Positions 1 through 7,361 of a stretch of DNA of 7,738 nucleotides are shown here, in pieces. The DNA is taken from contig CAKZKV010000050.1 of NCBI GenBank assembly GCA_937124505.1, forward strand, positions 1 to 7,738, read 5' to 3'. This stretch comes from an uncultured Alphaproteobacteria bacterium (GTDB lineage: Bacteria > Pseudomonadota > Alphaproteobacteria > Micavibrionales > Micavibrionaceae). The notes beneath the pieces are model-generated. The model saw only the letters and a list, made by a program, of their open reading frames with translations, was not told the DNA's origin and ran no database searches. Made by a program: the position numbers and the translations under genes. Numbering within the stretch: position 1 is the stretch's first letter; each line of letters starts with the position of its first letter.

Positions 1-718
1 CCATTGGCCAGCCGATGGTATGCATGATTTTCCCCTGCACATGCTTTTGATGCGGGACTTCCCAGATTTCTTTAATCCCCAGCGCATATGTCTGCGTGGA
101 AGCGCCTCTTCTCAGTTTAAAGGTTTCAATCAGTTGTTTCGTCAGGGAGCCGTGGCATCCTTCGGCAAAAACGGTTTGTTTGGCGTGCAGCTCGACGCCG
201 GGTTCAAACGCATCGGTCTTGTTCCCGTCTTTATCAATGCCCATATCGCCGGTTGCCACGCCGATCACAGCGCCATCTTCGTTATACAGAATTTCAGACC
301 CGGCAAACCCGGCGAAAATCTCAACGTCCAGTGCTTCCGCCTGTTCTCCCAGCCAGCGGCCCAGTTCTCCCAGAGAAATAATGTAATTCCCGTGATTTTT
401 CATCTGTGGCGGCGTCGGCAGGCGGAAGGATTTTGTTTCCGTCATGAACATAAAGTGGTCGTCTTTGGCCTCCACATGAAGCGGTGCGCCTTTTTCTTTC
501 CAGTCAGGAATCAGTTCATCCAGTGCACGCGTTTCAAAAACCGCGCCGGAAAGCAGATGTGCGCCGACTTCTGAGCCTTTTTCCAGAATGCAGACAGATA
601 ATTCCGGTTTCAGTTGCTTCAGACGGATCGCACAGGCAAGGCCGGAGGGGCCTGCACCAACGATCACAACATCATAGTGCATCACTTCACGATCAGCGCG
701 AATGGGGGGCATATCCAT
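1..718 (-). CDS. Electron transfer flavoprotein-ubiquinone oxidoreductase (ETF-QO), N-terminal part, cut by window edge
   Basis: Membrane-associated FAD and 4Fe-4S enzyme that passes electrons from reduced electron transfer flavoprotein (fatty-acid and amino-acid oxidation) to ubiquinone. About 239 codons are visible from an ATG at 718; the rest, including the Fe-S domain, lies beyond position 1. Visible motifs are the FAD Rossmann loop GAGPSG (residues 21-26), the ribose-binding Glu46-Lys47 that ends the second strand, the ETF-QO signature GAHLLSGAVFE (52-62), GVATGDMGI (153-161) and FAEGCHG (184-190). The last matches the mitochondrial enzyme, as does GIKEIW near the visible end. The start is supported by AAAGAGA, 9 nt upstream; a second in-frame ATG at 712 is possible. 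It is transcribed divergently from the uracil-DNA glycosylase gene. Family assignment is firm; only completeness is unknown. Confidence 0.95.
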   Translation of the reverse strand, partial: MDMPPIRADREVMHYDVVIVGAGPSGLACAIRLKQLKPELSVCILEKGSEVGAHLLSGAVFETRALDELIPDWKEKGAPLHVEAKDDHFMFMTETKSFRLPTPPQMKNHGNYIISLGELGRWLGEQAEALDVEIFAGFAGSEILYNEDGAVIGVATGDMGIDKDGNKTDAFEPGVELHAKQTVFAEGCHGSLTKQLIETFKLRRGASTQTYALGIKEIWEVPHQKHVQGKIMHTIGWPM

Positions 719-761
719 CTGGTTTTATCTCTTTATCTATTTCGTTCTTTGTTTCTTACTT

Positions 762-776
762 AATTTAGCCTAAATT
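762..776. promoter_or_regulatory. 15-bp palindrome in divergent intergenic region, candidate operator
   Basis: AATTTAG-C-CTAAATT is a perfect 7-bp inverted repeat around one central base. It lies in the AT-rich 99-bp gap between the ETF-QO and uracil-DNA glycosylase starts (719-817), which must contain both promoters. Its symmetry and position fit a dimeric repressor site controlling either or both genes. No convincing -35/-10 pair could be fixed on either strand, and AT-rich DNA gives such palindromes by chance, so the role is inferred. Confidence 0.3.
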
Positions 777-817
777 CATTAATATCTTAAGAACTGAAAG
801 AAAATTTATTTAGTGCA

Positions 818-1666
818 ATGCAAAATGCAGACCATCAGGCTTATCTCGCGGCGCTCCAATGGCATATTGACCAGGGGATTGATGAGATATTAGAGCTGGA
901 GCCGGTTACAAACAGGCTGGAGGTCGTGAAAGTTCCCGCGCATGTGCCGGAAGCAGAGCTAAAGACGAGAGAGCGCCCCATTCTTCAAAGTCCTTCGCAG
1001 ACGCCTGCACAGGCCAATGTTGCGACAGGTCTGCAAAAACTAAAAGATCAGGCCCGGGAACTGGCTGCAAAAGCCGACACGCTGGAAGATCTGGCAAAGG
1101 CTATTCAGGGGTTTGATGGTCTGGATATTAAAAAAACCGCAACCAATTTTGTTTTTTCCGATGGATATCCAAACGCAAAAGTCATGCTGGTCGGGGAAGC
1201 GCCGGGTGCGGACGAAGATCGGCTCGGTAAACCCTTTGTCGGGGTGAGCGGGCAATTACTGGATAAAATTCTGGCCTGTATCGGTCTGGATCGTACATCC
1301 GAAGACCCGAAGACAGGGATTTACATTTCAAATATTCTCAACTGGCGGCCTCCCGGTAATCGTACGCCGACCCCGCAGGAAATGGAAATTGCCCTGCCGT
1401 TTATCGAAAAGCATATTGCGCTTGCTGATCCGGAGTTCCTGATTCTAAGCGGTGGCGTGGCGGCCAAAACAGTCTTGCATTCCGGGGAGAGTATTTCAAA
1501 ATTACGCGGAACAGCGCATACGTTTGCGCCGAAAACGTTGGAAATCAGCAAGAAAATCCCCGTTGTGGCGACGTATCACCCCTCTTATCTGTTGCGTACC
1601 CCTTCCCAAAAAGCCAAAGTCTGGCAGGACATGCTGTTTTTACAGAGCTTGCGGTTGTCTTTGTAA
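818..1666 (+). CDS. Uracil-DNA glycosylase, family 4-like, lacking the Fe-S cysteines
   Basis: Base-excision repair enzyme that removes uracil from DNA after cytosine deamination or dUTP misincorporation; cytoplasmic. The 282-residue protein carries the family 4 motifs: GEAPGADED (126-134, active-site motif 1), NWRPPGNRTPTP (175-186) and HPSYLLR (254-260, motif 2 with the catalytic-region His). The first 90 or so residues are a family-variable extension with a helical start (ALQWHIDQGIDE), a Pro/Gln-rich stretch and a helix. Family 4 enzymes normally hold a 4Fe-4S cluster with four cysteines, one of them in CRPPxNR. Here that position is Trp175 and the N-terminal CxxC region reads FDGLDIKK. 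The whole protein has one Cys (154), so a cluster of this type looks impossible. The start is the only ATG near the open frame's beginning and has no strong ribosome site. The stop lies 39 bp before the transglycosylase, suggesting co-transcription. Confidence 0.92.
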   Translation: MQNADHQAYLAALQWHIDQGIDEILELEPVTNRLEVVKVPAHVPEAELKTRERPILQSPSQTPAQANVATGLQKLKDQARELAAKADTLEDLAKAIQGFDGLDIKKTATNFVFSDGYPNAKVMLVGEAPGADEDRLGKPFVGVSGQLLDKILACIGLDRTSEDPKTGIYISNILNWRPPGNRTPTPQEMEIALPFIEKHIALADPEFLILSGGVAAKTVLHSGESISKLRGTAHTFAPKTLEISKKIPVVATYHPSYLLRTPSQKAKVWQDMLFLQSLRLSL

Positions 1667-1705
1667 TTTCTGGACACAATTTGTCTTTTTGCTTATAACC
1701 GCTAA

Positions 1706-3502
1706 ATGCGCCAAGTTCTCCTTTGGTTTTGTTTTCTGGTTGGTTGTGGTTTGTTCGCTCAGGTATCATCTGCTAATGCCGCGAACAGCCTGACTCAGGA
1801 ACTTCTTGAGTATCAACCACCCCTTAAGCCTGTCCGCAAACCGCCACCGCCCAAAACCGGAGAGATTTCTGATACGGAACTTTTGAAGTATCGACATATT
1901 TTTGCGCTCCAGAAAAAGGCAAAATGGGACGAGGCTGATTTTGTTATCAAGGCTCTGGAAGACAGAAGGTTGATGGGCTATGTCTTGCGGGAGAGATATC
2001 TGCATCCGACAGGATATACATCCTCCTATCAGGAATTGAAGGACTGGCTGAATGACTATGCGGATCATAGCGGAGCGGACCGTATTTATAAACTTGCCGT
2101 GAAAAAGGCGAGGGAGGTAGGCGGGGCAGGGTTACAAATGCCGAAGAAGGTCGAAACGGTTCACCGCTATATCGACATTACCCGCAAATCAAAAGGGCTC
2201 TATAGTGATGGGACACCACGAAGTTCTTCACAAAAAGAAGCTTTTTTGTCCCTCTCGGAGCGTATTCGTGCCAAGACGCGCAATGAGCGGCCTACACAAG
2301 CGCTGGAAATTCTTGATGCCGAAAAAACGAGCCTGACAAACCTTGATTATCATCGCCTGAAAGCGCAGATTGCCGCCAGTTATATGCACGAAGGAAAATT
2401 AACCAGGGCACAGGAAATTTCTAGAGAATGTGTGAAGGAAGAGGGGCAAAAGGTGCCTCTGGCGGCATGGGTGGCGGGGTTGACGTCCTGGCGAAAAGGA
2501 CAGTATCAGGAGGCGGCAAAATCTTTTGAAGTGGCAGCCAGTTCGATCTATGCCAATTCGTGGACGGTCTCGGGCGCGGCCTTCTGGGCCTCCCGTGCGC
2601 ACATGCGGGCGGGAAATTTTAATGCCGTCAGTTTGTGGCTGAACCGTGCCGCGTCCCAACCGCGGACGTTTTATGGTTTGATTGCCATGCGGGCGCTCAG
2701 CCGTCCACTTGATTTTGACTGGGCAATCACGCCGTTAGGAACCTCCCAGAAAATATTACTGGCGCGAAATCCTGCGGCGGTTCGGGGACTGGGGCTGGCG
2801 AAGCTGGGACTGTTTGAAGATGCAGAACGCGAATTTCTGTTTGTGGAAAAAAACGAAAACCCTGATATCCGGCGGGCGGTGATATCAGTGGCGGACGAGA
2901 TTAAATCAGCAGGCATGGCTTGGCGCGGCGCGTCCTATCTCCTGATGCTGGAACAGGCTGATGTTCCTCTCGCGGCGCAGTATCCCGTGATGGGCTGGCA
3001 AAGTGAGGGCAAATATAGAATTGAACCGGCCTTACTGCATGCTATCGTTCGGCAGGAATCCCGCTTTAATCCGGCGGCGGGAAATCCAAGCGGCGCGTCA
3101 GGCCTCATGCAGCTCTTGCCCTCTACAGGACGCGGCATTATGGGGGATGACGTCTTTGATGCCGCCGGGGGGGAACGGGCGCTCTTTGACCCAAAGTTTA
3201 ATATCCGCGCCGGGTCAAAATATACGCATGAACTGTTCAAGAGGTATGTCACAAACAGGAACCTGTTTGATCTGCTGATTGCCTGGAATGCCGGGCCGGG
3301 GAATCTACAGCGCTGGAAGAAACGCCTGAAAAATATTGATGATCCGCTTCTGTTTATTGAAACCATTCCGGTCGCCGAAACCCGTGCGTTTGTCGAGCGG
3401 GTGATGACGAATTACTGGCTATATCAGAACCGATTTGATCAGGAAACACCGTCTCTGGATGCCGTTGCCGAGGGAAAATGGCCTATTTATGGGTATCAAT
3501 GA
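1706..3502 (+). CDS. Soluble lytic murein transglycosylase (Slt-type)
   Basis: Periplasmic enzyme that cleaves the MurNAc-GlcNAc bond of peptidoglycan to give 1,6-anhydro products, used in wall turnover and in opening the sacculus. The 598 residues resemble Slt70 in length and plan: an export signal (1-25), a Pro-rich linker (about 38-50), a long alpha-helical superhelix (about 55-420) and a C-terminal SLT catalytic domain (about 430-575). Catalytic Glu451 sits in VRQESRFNP, followed by GASGLMQLLPST (463-474), AWNAGPG (526-532) and IPVAETRAFVERV (554-566). A TAA codon directly precedes the ATG, so translation cannot start earlier in this frame; no clear Shine-Dalgarno is seen, which fits coupling to the gene upstream. 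The signal contains LVGC (11-14), a lipobox match, so it could be a lipoprotein rather than being cut after SANA. Its 3' end overlaps the convergent phosphatase gene by 20 bp. Confidence 0.95.
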   Translation: MRQVLLWFCFLVGCGLFAQVSSANAANSLTQELLEYQPPLKPVRKPPPPKTGEISDTELLKYRHIFALQKKAKWDEADFVIKALEDRRLMGYVLRERYLHPTGYTSSYQELKDWLNDYADHSGADRIYKLAVKKAREVGGAGLQMPKKVETVHRYIDITRKSKGLYSDGTPRSSSQKEAFLSLSERIRAKTRNERPTQALEILDAEKTSLTNLDYHRLKAQIAASYMHEGKLTRAQEISRECVKEEGQKVPLAAWVAGLTSWRKGQYQEAAKSFEVAASSIYANSWTVSGAAFWASRAHMRAGNFNAVSLWLNRAASQPRTFYGLIAMRALSRPLDFDWAITPLGTSQKILLARNPAAVRGLGLAKLGLFEDAEREFLFVEKNENPDIRRAVISVADEIKSAGMAWRGASYLLMLEQADVPLAAQYPVMGWQSEGKYRIEPALLHAIVRQESRFNPAAGNPSGASGLMQLLPSTGRGIMGDDVFDAAGGERALFDPKFNIRAGSKYTHELFKRYVTNRNLFDLLIAWNAGPGNLQRWKKRLKNIDDPLLFIETIPVAETRAFVERVMTNYWLYQNRFDQETPSLDAVAEGKWPIYGYQ

Positions 3503-4250
3503 TTTCCAGAACATGATCCCTGATCGTTTCATTTGAGGTGCACAGGATATGCCCTTCGGACTCCAGGGTCATTGGCTTTCCGTTCCAGTCGCAAACGTAT
3601 CCCCCCGCGCCGGTTATGATGGCGGGATGTGCGGCATAGTCGTAAGTTTTCATGTCTTTCTCAATGATAACATCCAGTCCGCCGCATGCCATCATGCCAC
3701 AAAAATAACCATCACCACTCCAAACAAAAAAATCTGAAGTATCTCTCAGTGCATGCAGCAATTCAGGTTGATCATAAAGTAAGGAGGGTATAGTGCTGCC
3801 GATCCTCAGTTTATGGGGATTTGACTTTTTGCTTACGCTGACTGCATTTCCATTTAACGTTGTTACGTCATCCCGCGTTCCTAGCCAAAGTTCATTTGTT
3901 ATTGGCTGATAGACAGCTCCCAGAAGTGGTATATCTCCTTCCCAAAGAGCTATTAGTGTCGTGAAGCTAGGACGGCCCGCGACAAAAGATTTGGTCCCGT
4001 CAATCGGATCAACTACCCACATCAGGCCGTTTTGTGAAGGCTTAGTGCCGTGTTCCTCCCCCAAAAAACCGTCATCCGGGCGGTTTGTTTCAATAATCTC
4101 CCGCAATCTTTTTTCCACTTCCCGGTCGGCGATGGTCACCGGGCTGTCATCGCCTTTGTGATCGACGTCAAAGCCTGTTCTGTAATAGGTTTTAATGACT
4201 TCCTGCGCTGCGGAGGTCATGTTCTGGATCAGCGTTTTGAATTCCTGCAT
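3483..4250 (-). CDS. hisN: Inositol monophosphatase-family phosphatase, HisN-like (probable histidinol-phosphatase)
   Basis: Mg-dependent phosphomonoesterase, probably removing phosphate from histidinol-phosphate in histidine biosynthesis. At 255 residues it has the full family length. Metal-binding motifs are GEEHG (64-68), DPIDGTKSF (81-89, Asp81 and Asp84) and the late Asp204 in TYDYAAHPAI, followed by GAGGYVCDWNGKP (214-226). The DPIDGTKSF motif followed by LIAL, and YDxAA with AGG then DW, resemble the HisN branch more than CysQ or SuhB, but substrate preference within this superfamily is hard to read from sequence; a broad inositol-phosphate or nucleotide phosphatase remains possible. 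No histidine gene is adjacent. No signal peptide is seen. The start ATG at 4250 has only a weak ribosome site. It is divergent from msrA (65-bp gap) and its last 20 bp overlap the transglycosylase end. Confidence 0.88.
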   Translation of the reverse strand: MQEFKTLIQNMTSAAQEVIKTYYRTGFDVDHKGDDSPVTIADREVEKRLREIIETNRPDDGFLGEEHGTKPSQNGLMWVVDPIDGTKSFVAGRPSFTTLIALWEGDIPLLGAVYQPITNELWLGTRDDVTTLNGNAVSVSKKSNPHKLRIGSTIPSLLYDQPELLHALRDTSDFFVWSGDGYFCGMMACGGLDVIIEKDMKTYDYAAHPAIITGAGGYVCDWNGKPMTLESEGHILCTSNETIRDHVLEIIDTHK

Positions 4251-4302
4251 GATTTTTTATGTAATGATCTAAAGGGTTCTCACGAATACATCACAGAATA
4301 AC

Positions 4303-4310
4303 AAAGAGAG
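4303..4310 (+). promoter_or_regulatory. Ribosome binding site of msrA
   Basis: AAAGAGAG lies 5 nt before the msrA ATG and supports that start over any internal one. The 65-bp gap with the divergent phosphatase (4251-4315) must hold both promoters, but no clear -35/-10 pair could be fixed. Confidence 0.6.
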
Positions 4311-4315
4311 CAAAC

Positions 4316-4912
4316 ATGAAGAGATTTTTTCTAGCATTTTTATTGGGAGCCATATTATGGCCAGCCGGATTTGCAAAGGCTGACGATATAAAAACAGAAC
4401 AGGCCATTTTTGCCGCCGGTTGTTTCTGGTGCATTGAGAAGGACATGGAGGCCGTGCCGGGCGTGATTGACGTTGTCTCCGGTTATACGGGAGGCACGAC
4501 GAAAAATCCGACTTATAAGGATGTTACAACGCAAACAACGGGTCATTATGAAGCGGTGCGGGTCACATATGACCCGAAAAAAGTTTCTTATGCCCGGTTA
4601 ATGCAGGTTTTCTGGGATAATCATGACCCGTTTGACCCGGAAGGGCAGTTTTGTGATAAGGGCTTTTCCTATCGCGGCGCCGTCTTTGCCTTGAATGAGG
4701 CGCAAAAGCGGATTGCAGAAGATTTTATTGAAGCGCAAAGGGCAAAATACCAGGAAAAGATTATTACGCCTGTGCTGGATGCCAGGGAATTTTACCCCGC
4801 TGAAGAATATCACCAGAATTATTACAAAAAGAACCCCACCCGGTATAAATATTACCGTTGGAATTGTGGCCGTGATCAGGTTTTGGAAAACCTGAAGGAA
4901 CAGGCGGAGTGA
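4316..4912 (+). CDS. msrA: Peptide-methionine (S)-S-oxide reductase MsrA, exported form
   Basis: Reduces the S epimer of methionine sulfoxide in oxidised proteins, restoring methionine. The 198 residues begin with a classical signal peptide (Lys2-Arg3, hydrophobic 4-19, probable cut after FAKA at 22), so this copy acts in the periplasm. The catalytic motif GCFWC (35-39) gives nucleophile Cys36. Also visible are GHYEAV (76-81), DPEGQFCDKG (107-116), EEYHQNYY (163-170) and a C-terminal resolving Cys184 in NCGRD. Cys39 and Cys113 are further thiols, the first common in the GCFWC subgroup. Reduction would need a periplasmic thiol donor, and no such gene is in the window. No MsrB domain is fused. 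A good ribosome site precedes the start. The stop is 4 bp from the stop of the convergent hydrolase gene, with no terminator hairpin between. Confidence 0.96.
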   Translation: MKRFFLAFLLGAILWPAGFAKADDIKTEQAIFAAGCFWCIEKDMEAVPGVIDVVSGYTGGTTKNPTYKDVTTQTTGHYEAVRVTYDPKKVSYARLMQVFWDNHDPFDPEGQFCDKGFSYRGAVFALNEAQKRIAEDFIEAQRAKYQEKIITPVLDAREFYPAEEYHQNYYKKNPTRYKYYRWNCGRDQVLENLKEQAE

Positions 4913-4916
4913 ATAC

Positions 4917-5603
4917 TTACAGTTCTATCGTTTCGCCAATCTCCAGAAGGAGGAGGTTGCGTCCGGCATTTGAAAAAATTCTTTTGGCATCGTCATGGTC
5001 GATTTTAATCGGCGGGAATGTATCGTAATGCATGCCGATGATTTTATAGGCACCCGTAAACTCTGCAGCGCGGACAGCATCGTCGATTCCCATGGTAAAG
5101 TTATCGCCAATGCACAGGAACGCAAAATCAATGTTGTATTGTTCGCCGATCAGTTTCATGTCATAGGTCAGGGCGGTATCCCCCGAATAGTAAAAAGTCG
5201 GTCCGTCAGTCAGGGAAATCACAAATCCGGCAGGGTTTCCACCGTAAGAGCCATCGGGCAGGGAAGAAGAATGAACAGCGTTGACCAGCTTGACTGTACC
5301 GAAATCGAACTCAAAAGCCCCGCCGTGGTTCATCGGGTGGTGATCCTCCAGTCCTTTTTTTGCAAACCAGTTTATAACCTCAAATCCTGAGATGATTTTC
5401 GCGCCGGTGCGTCTGGCGATGGCTTCCACGTCCAGCACATGGTCCTGATGGCCGTGGGAAATCAAAATGAAATCTGCGGGGATTGTATTGATATCAATGT
5501 CTTTGGCGGCGTCATTGCCGCTGATAAATGGATCAAATAGAATGTTCAGGCCATTATGCTCAACACAGAAGCAGGCATGTCCGTAAAATGTAATTTTGGG
5601 CAT
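4917..5603 (-). CDS. UPF0173-type metal-dependent hydrolase (metallo-beta-lactamase fold)
   Basis: Cytoplasmic hydrolase of the UPF0173 family; the physiological substrate of the family is not established. The 228 residues match the family length. The metal-binding motif is HGHQDH (50-55: His50, His52, Asp54, His55), with later ligands probably His111 (AVHSSS), Asp142 in YYSGDT (138-143) and His192 in GMHYDTFP. The N-terminus MPKITFYGHACF and GGNPAGFVI (121-129) are also typical of UPF0173. No signal peptide is seen. The start is well supported by CGGAGAG (5614 to 5608) just upstream. It is 23 bp downstream of the DUF4112 gene on the same strand, so the two are probably co-transcribed, and it converges on msrA. 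Confidence 0.93.
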   Translation of the reverse strand: MPKITFYGHACFCVEHNGLNILFDPFISGNDAAKDIDINTIPADFILISHGHQDHVLDVEAIARRTGAKIISGFEVINWFAKKGLEDHHPMNHGGAFEFDFGTVKLVNAVHSSSLPDGSYGGNPAGFVISLTDGPTFYYSGDTALTYDMKLIGEQYNIDFAFLCIGDNFTMGIDDAVRAAEFTGAYKIIGMHYDTFPPIKIDHDDAKRIFSNAGRNLLLLEIGETIEL

Positions 5604-5626
5604 CAGACTCTCCGTTTTTTTTGATT

Positions 5627-6052
5627 TTAAATGATATTCTCTTTTTCTATATGGTCACGCATAATTTTGATATTGCGGAGGTTTGCTTTCCATCCCACGT
5701 CGAACGCATCGCCTATAAAAGGAATAATTCCGATCAACCAATCCATGAACACATTAAAACGCATCAGCCAGACCTTATGTCTGGGCAGATTGATCTGTTT
5801 TGCGTAGGACATGATAAAAGCGGAGACCGCAACACTGATCGTGTCGCCCAGAACCGGGATCAGGCCGATAAAGGAATCGACGCCAAAACGAATTTTTGTA
5901 CCCGGAATTTCAAAGGCATTATCCATCAGTTGCGCCAATGTATCCAGCTGATCAATCTGTGAAAATTCTACCGGCGGGCGATCAAGAATTTCGATTTTTC
6001 CATGCGAAGAAGGGGTGTCATGCATACACATAACATAATGAAACAGCAGCAC
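5627..6052 (-). CDS. DUF4112 domain protein, probable small membrane protein
   Basis: Member of a conserved family of unknown function. The domain fills residues 36-130 and carries two similar half-motifs, IRFGVDSFIGLIPVLGD (54-70) and FMDWLIGIIPFIGDAFD (102-118), followed by WKANLRN (121-127). Two hydrophobic segments (about 60-85 and 100-115) suggest membrane association. The start is uncertain: the longest frame opens with GTG at 6052, while ATG codons at 6031 and 6025 would remove only the variable N-terminus. None has a clear Shine-Dalgarno. It sits between the frameshifted gene (43-bp gap) and the UPF0173 hydrolase gene (23-bp gap), all on the minus strand, which suggests an operon but gives no specific function. 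Confidence 0.85.
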   Translation of the reverse strand: MLLFHYVMCMHDTPSSHGKIEILDRPPVEFSQIDQLDTLAQLMDNAFEIPGTKIRFGVDSFIGLIPVLGDTISVAVSAFIMSYAKQINLPRHKVWLMRFNVFMDWLIGIIPFIGDAFDVGWKANLRNIKIMRDHIEKENII

Positions 6053-6095
6053 TTTTCAAGAGAGGATGATGTCTTGTCCCCATTTTATACGGAGA

Positions 6096-7361
6096 TTAGC
6101 GACCTTCCATGACCAGTTCGGCGGCATCATTTAGGTTTTCACTGAAAACCTCATCGAAAACCTCATCGTTTTTTGCCTCCCGCGTATTTTCTACAATGAC
6201 CGAGGGGGCATCTGTTGCATCTGCAAAAGAAGAATGGATGCCGGCAGTTTGTTCTGCTGGAGCATGAAAATCAAAGGTTGCTGGTTCTGTGGCAGGTTGC
6301 TGCTTTAATTGAGCGGACGGTTCCGTGGCGTGTGAAGCGGCAGAGTACTCAACTGCGGTGCGAGTGACGGGTCTTGCAGGCTGTTGTGTCTCCTTGCGAG
6401 ACGTCCTGTCAGGTATGATGCTCTTCAAAGAGTTTCGAATTGTATCCACTAATCTCGCAACAAAGCCTTGAGGTTGCTGTGGTTTTATCTCTCTCTGAGG
6501 TCGTCTTGATTCCATAAGTCTTCCGGCAGGTTTCGCGGCATGTCCTACTGCAGGTTTTTGCTTATTGGGACGAAGAGCCTTTTCAGAAATAATCTCTCTT
6601 GCAATCGCTTCCAATTGCATAGGTTGGGTGCGTGTAAAAAGCTCAGGCTTTAATGTTTCAATCTTTCTTGCGACCAGTCCCTCTGATATTCCCGCTGCCA
6701 GATCTGCATCAACTTCTTGTCCAACAAGGATATGTCCAGTCTGTCTGGCTTTTTGCAGCAGTCTATGTGCAAAATCAGGCTTAATTTGCTCAGGGGAAAC
6801 CGTACGGCTAATCCCTCTTGAAAGCTCTGTTGCCAATGCCTGGCGAGTGGTGTTTATGTCTTTTTTTGCAAACGTCTTTTTAGCGGCATCAGAGGCATTG
6901 CCAGCGATCATTTCGATCGCCATAGGTTTTTGCATACCCTCCGGGATGCCGCTTTTTTTAGTTATTTCGATCTTTTGCTCGATTTGCTCTCGCACGACTT
7001 GAATTGCCTGCACCATACTAATGGGTTCTTGTCTGTTAGAGGAAATTTGCTCGTCCCGTTCAGCCAAATGGAGCATATAAGTTGCCATGGTGACGGGGAC
7101 GGCGTTGACAGAAATTCGGTTTTCTTTTGCTTCTCCTCTATTACTTTCTCCTGCAACTGCAGCACGTACTCTTTGTATTTCAAGCTTTCTGATATCTTGG
7201 GAGGACAAGACGGGTTGTCGTTGTGTCTGTGTTGTGGCGAGTTCTGCTGTTGGAATTTCTGCAATGTCTAAATCTATGTCTAACTTTGGCGGATTTTCAG
7301 GCTGAACTTCGATGGGCGGCGGCTCATCAGAAATACCTTCTTGTATTGAAACCGTTTCAGG
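6096..7361 (-). CDS. Unrecognised protein, 3' part of a gene split by a frameshift
   Basis: This is the downstream section of the broken gene; no known family was recognised. The frame is open from the end of the C7 run (7361) to TAA at 6096. The longest piece with an initiation codon would start at TTG 7208 (370 residues), but that has no ribosome site and codons upstream of it still read as protein in the style of the rest (ETVSIQEG, EVQPENPP). I therefore treat it as a continuation of the 7651 gene. Counting from TTG 7208, a helical, charged first half (to about 215) includes EQIEQKIEITKKSG and LLQKARQTGHILVGQEVDAD. A low-complexity Pro/Gln/Ala-rich second half is interrupted by a short amphipathic stretch, FVARLVDTIRNSLKSII. 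The C-terminus is acidic with a DEVFDEVF repeat. No signal peptide, membrane segment or catalytic motif is seen. Confidence 0.6.
   Translation of the reverse strand, partial: PETVSIQEGISDEPPPIEVQPENPPKLDIDLDIAEIPTAELATTQTQRQPVLSSQDIRKLEIQRVRAAVAGESNRGEAKENRISVNAVPVTMATYMLHLAERDEQISSNRQEPISMVQAIQVVREQIEQKIEITKKSGIPEGMQKPMAIEMIAGNASDAAKKTFAKKDINTTRQALATELSRGISRTVSPEQIKPDFAHRLLQKARQTGHILVGQEVDADLAAGISEGLVARKIETLKPELFTRTQPMQLEAIAREIISEKALRPNKQKPAVGHAAKPAGRLMESRRPQREIKPQQPQGFVARLVDTIRNSLKSIIPDRTSRKETQQPARPVTRTAVEYSAASHATEPSAQLKQQPATEPATFDFHAPAEQTAGIHSSFADATDAPSVIVENTREAKNDEVFDEVFSENLNDAAELVMEGR
6144..6167. repeat. 12-bp perfect tandem duplication
   Basis: GAAAACCTCATC occurs twice in a row near the 3' end of the frameshifted gene and encodes the DEVFDEVF repeat on the minus strand. 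Being 12 bp, it keeps the frame. The first copy also forms a perfect 8-bp hairpin stem with AGGTTTTC at 6133-6140 (3-nt loop), which may have helped the duplication arise. Confidence 0.8.

Noticed and set aside
20..574. Plus-strand open frame of 184 codons at the left edge
   Set aside because: It is the antisense shadow of the ETF-QO gene, whose minus-strand frame shows clear FAD-binding and family motifs.
3167..3173. G7 run in the transglycosylase as a second possible frameshift site
   Set aside because: The frame passes through it intact (Ala-Ala-Gly-Gly-Glu) and the SLT motifs on both sides are in the same frame.
2935..3366. Minus-strand open frame of 143 codons
   Set aside because: It lies opposite the SLT catalytic domain, which is unambiguous on the plus strand.
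6056..6075. CAAGA...TCTTG inverted repeat between the unknown gene and DUF4112
   Set aside because: Only a 5-bp stem with a 10-nt loop and no T run; likely chance.
6565..7002. Plus-strand open frame of 145 codons opposite the unknown gene
   Set aside because: Its Ser/Cys/Ile-rich translation is typical of an antisense shadow; it has no supporting ribosome site or recognisable domain.
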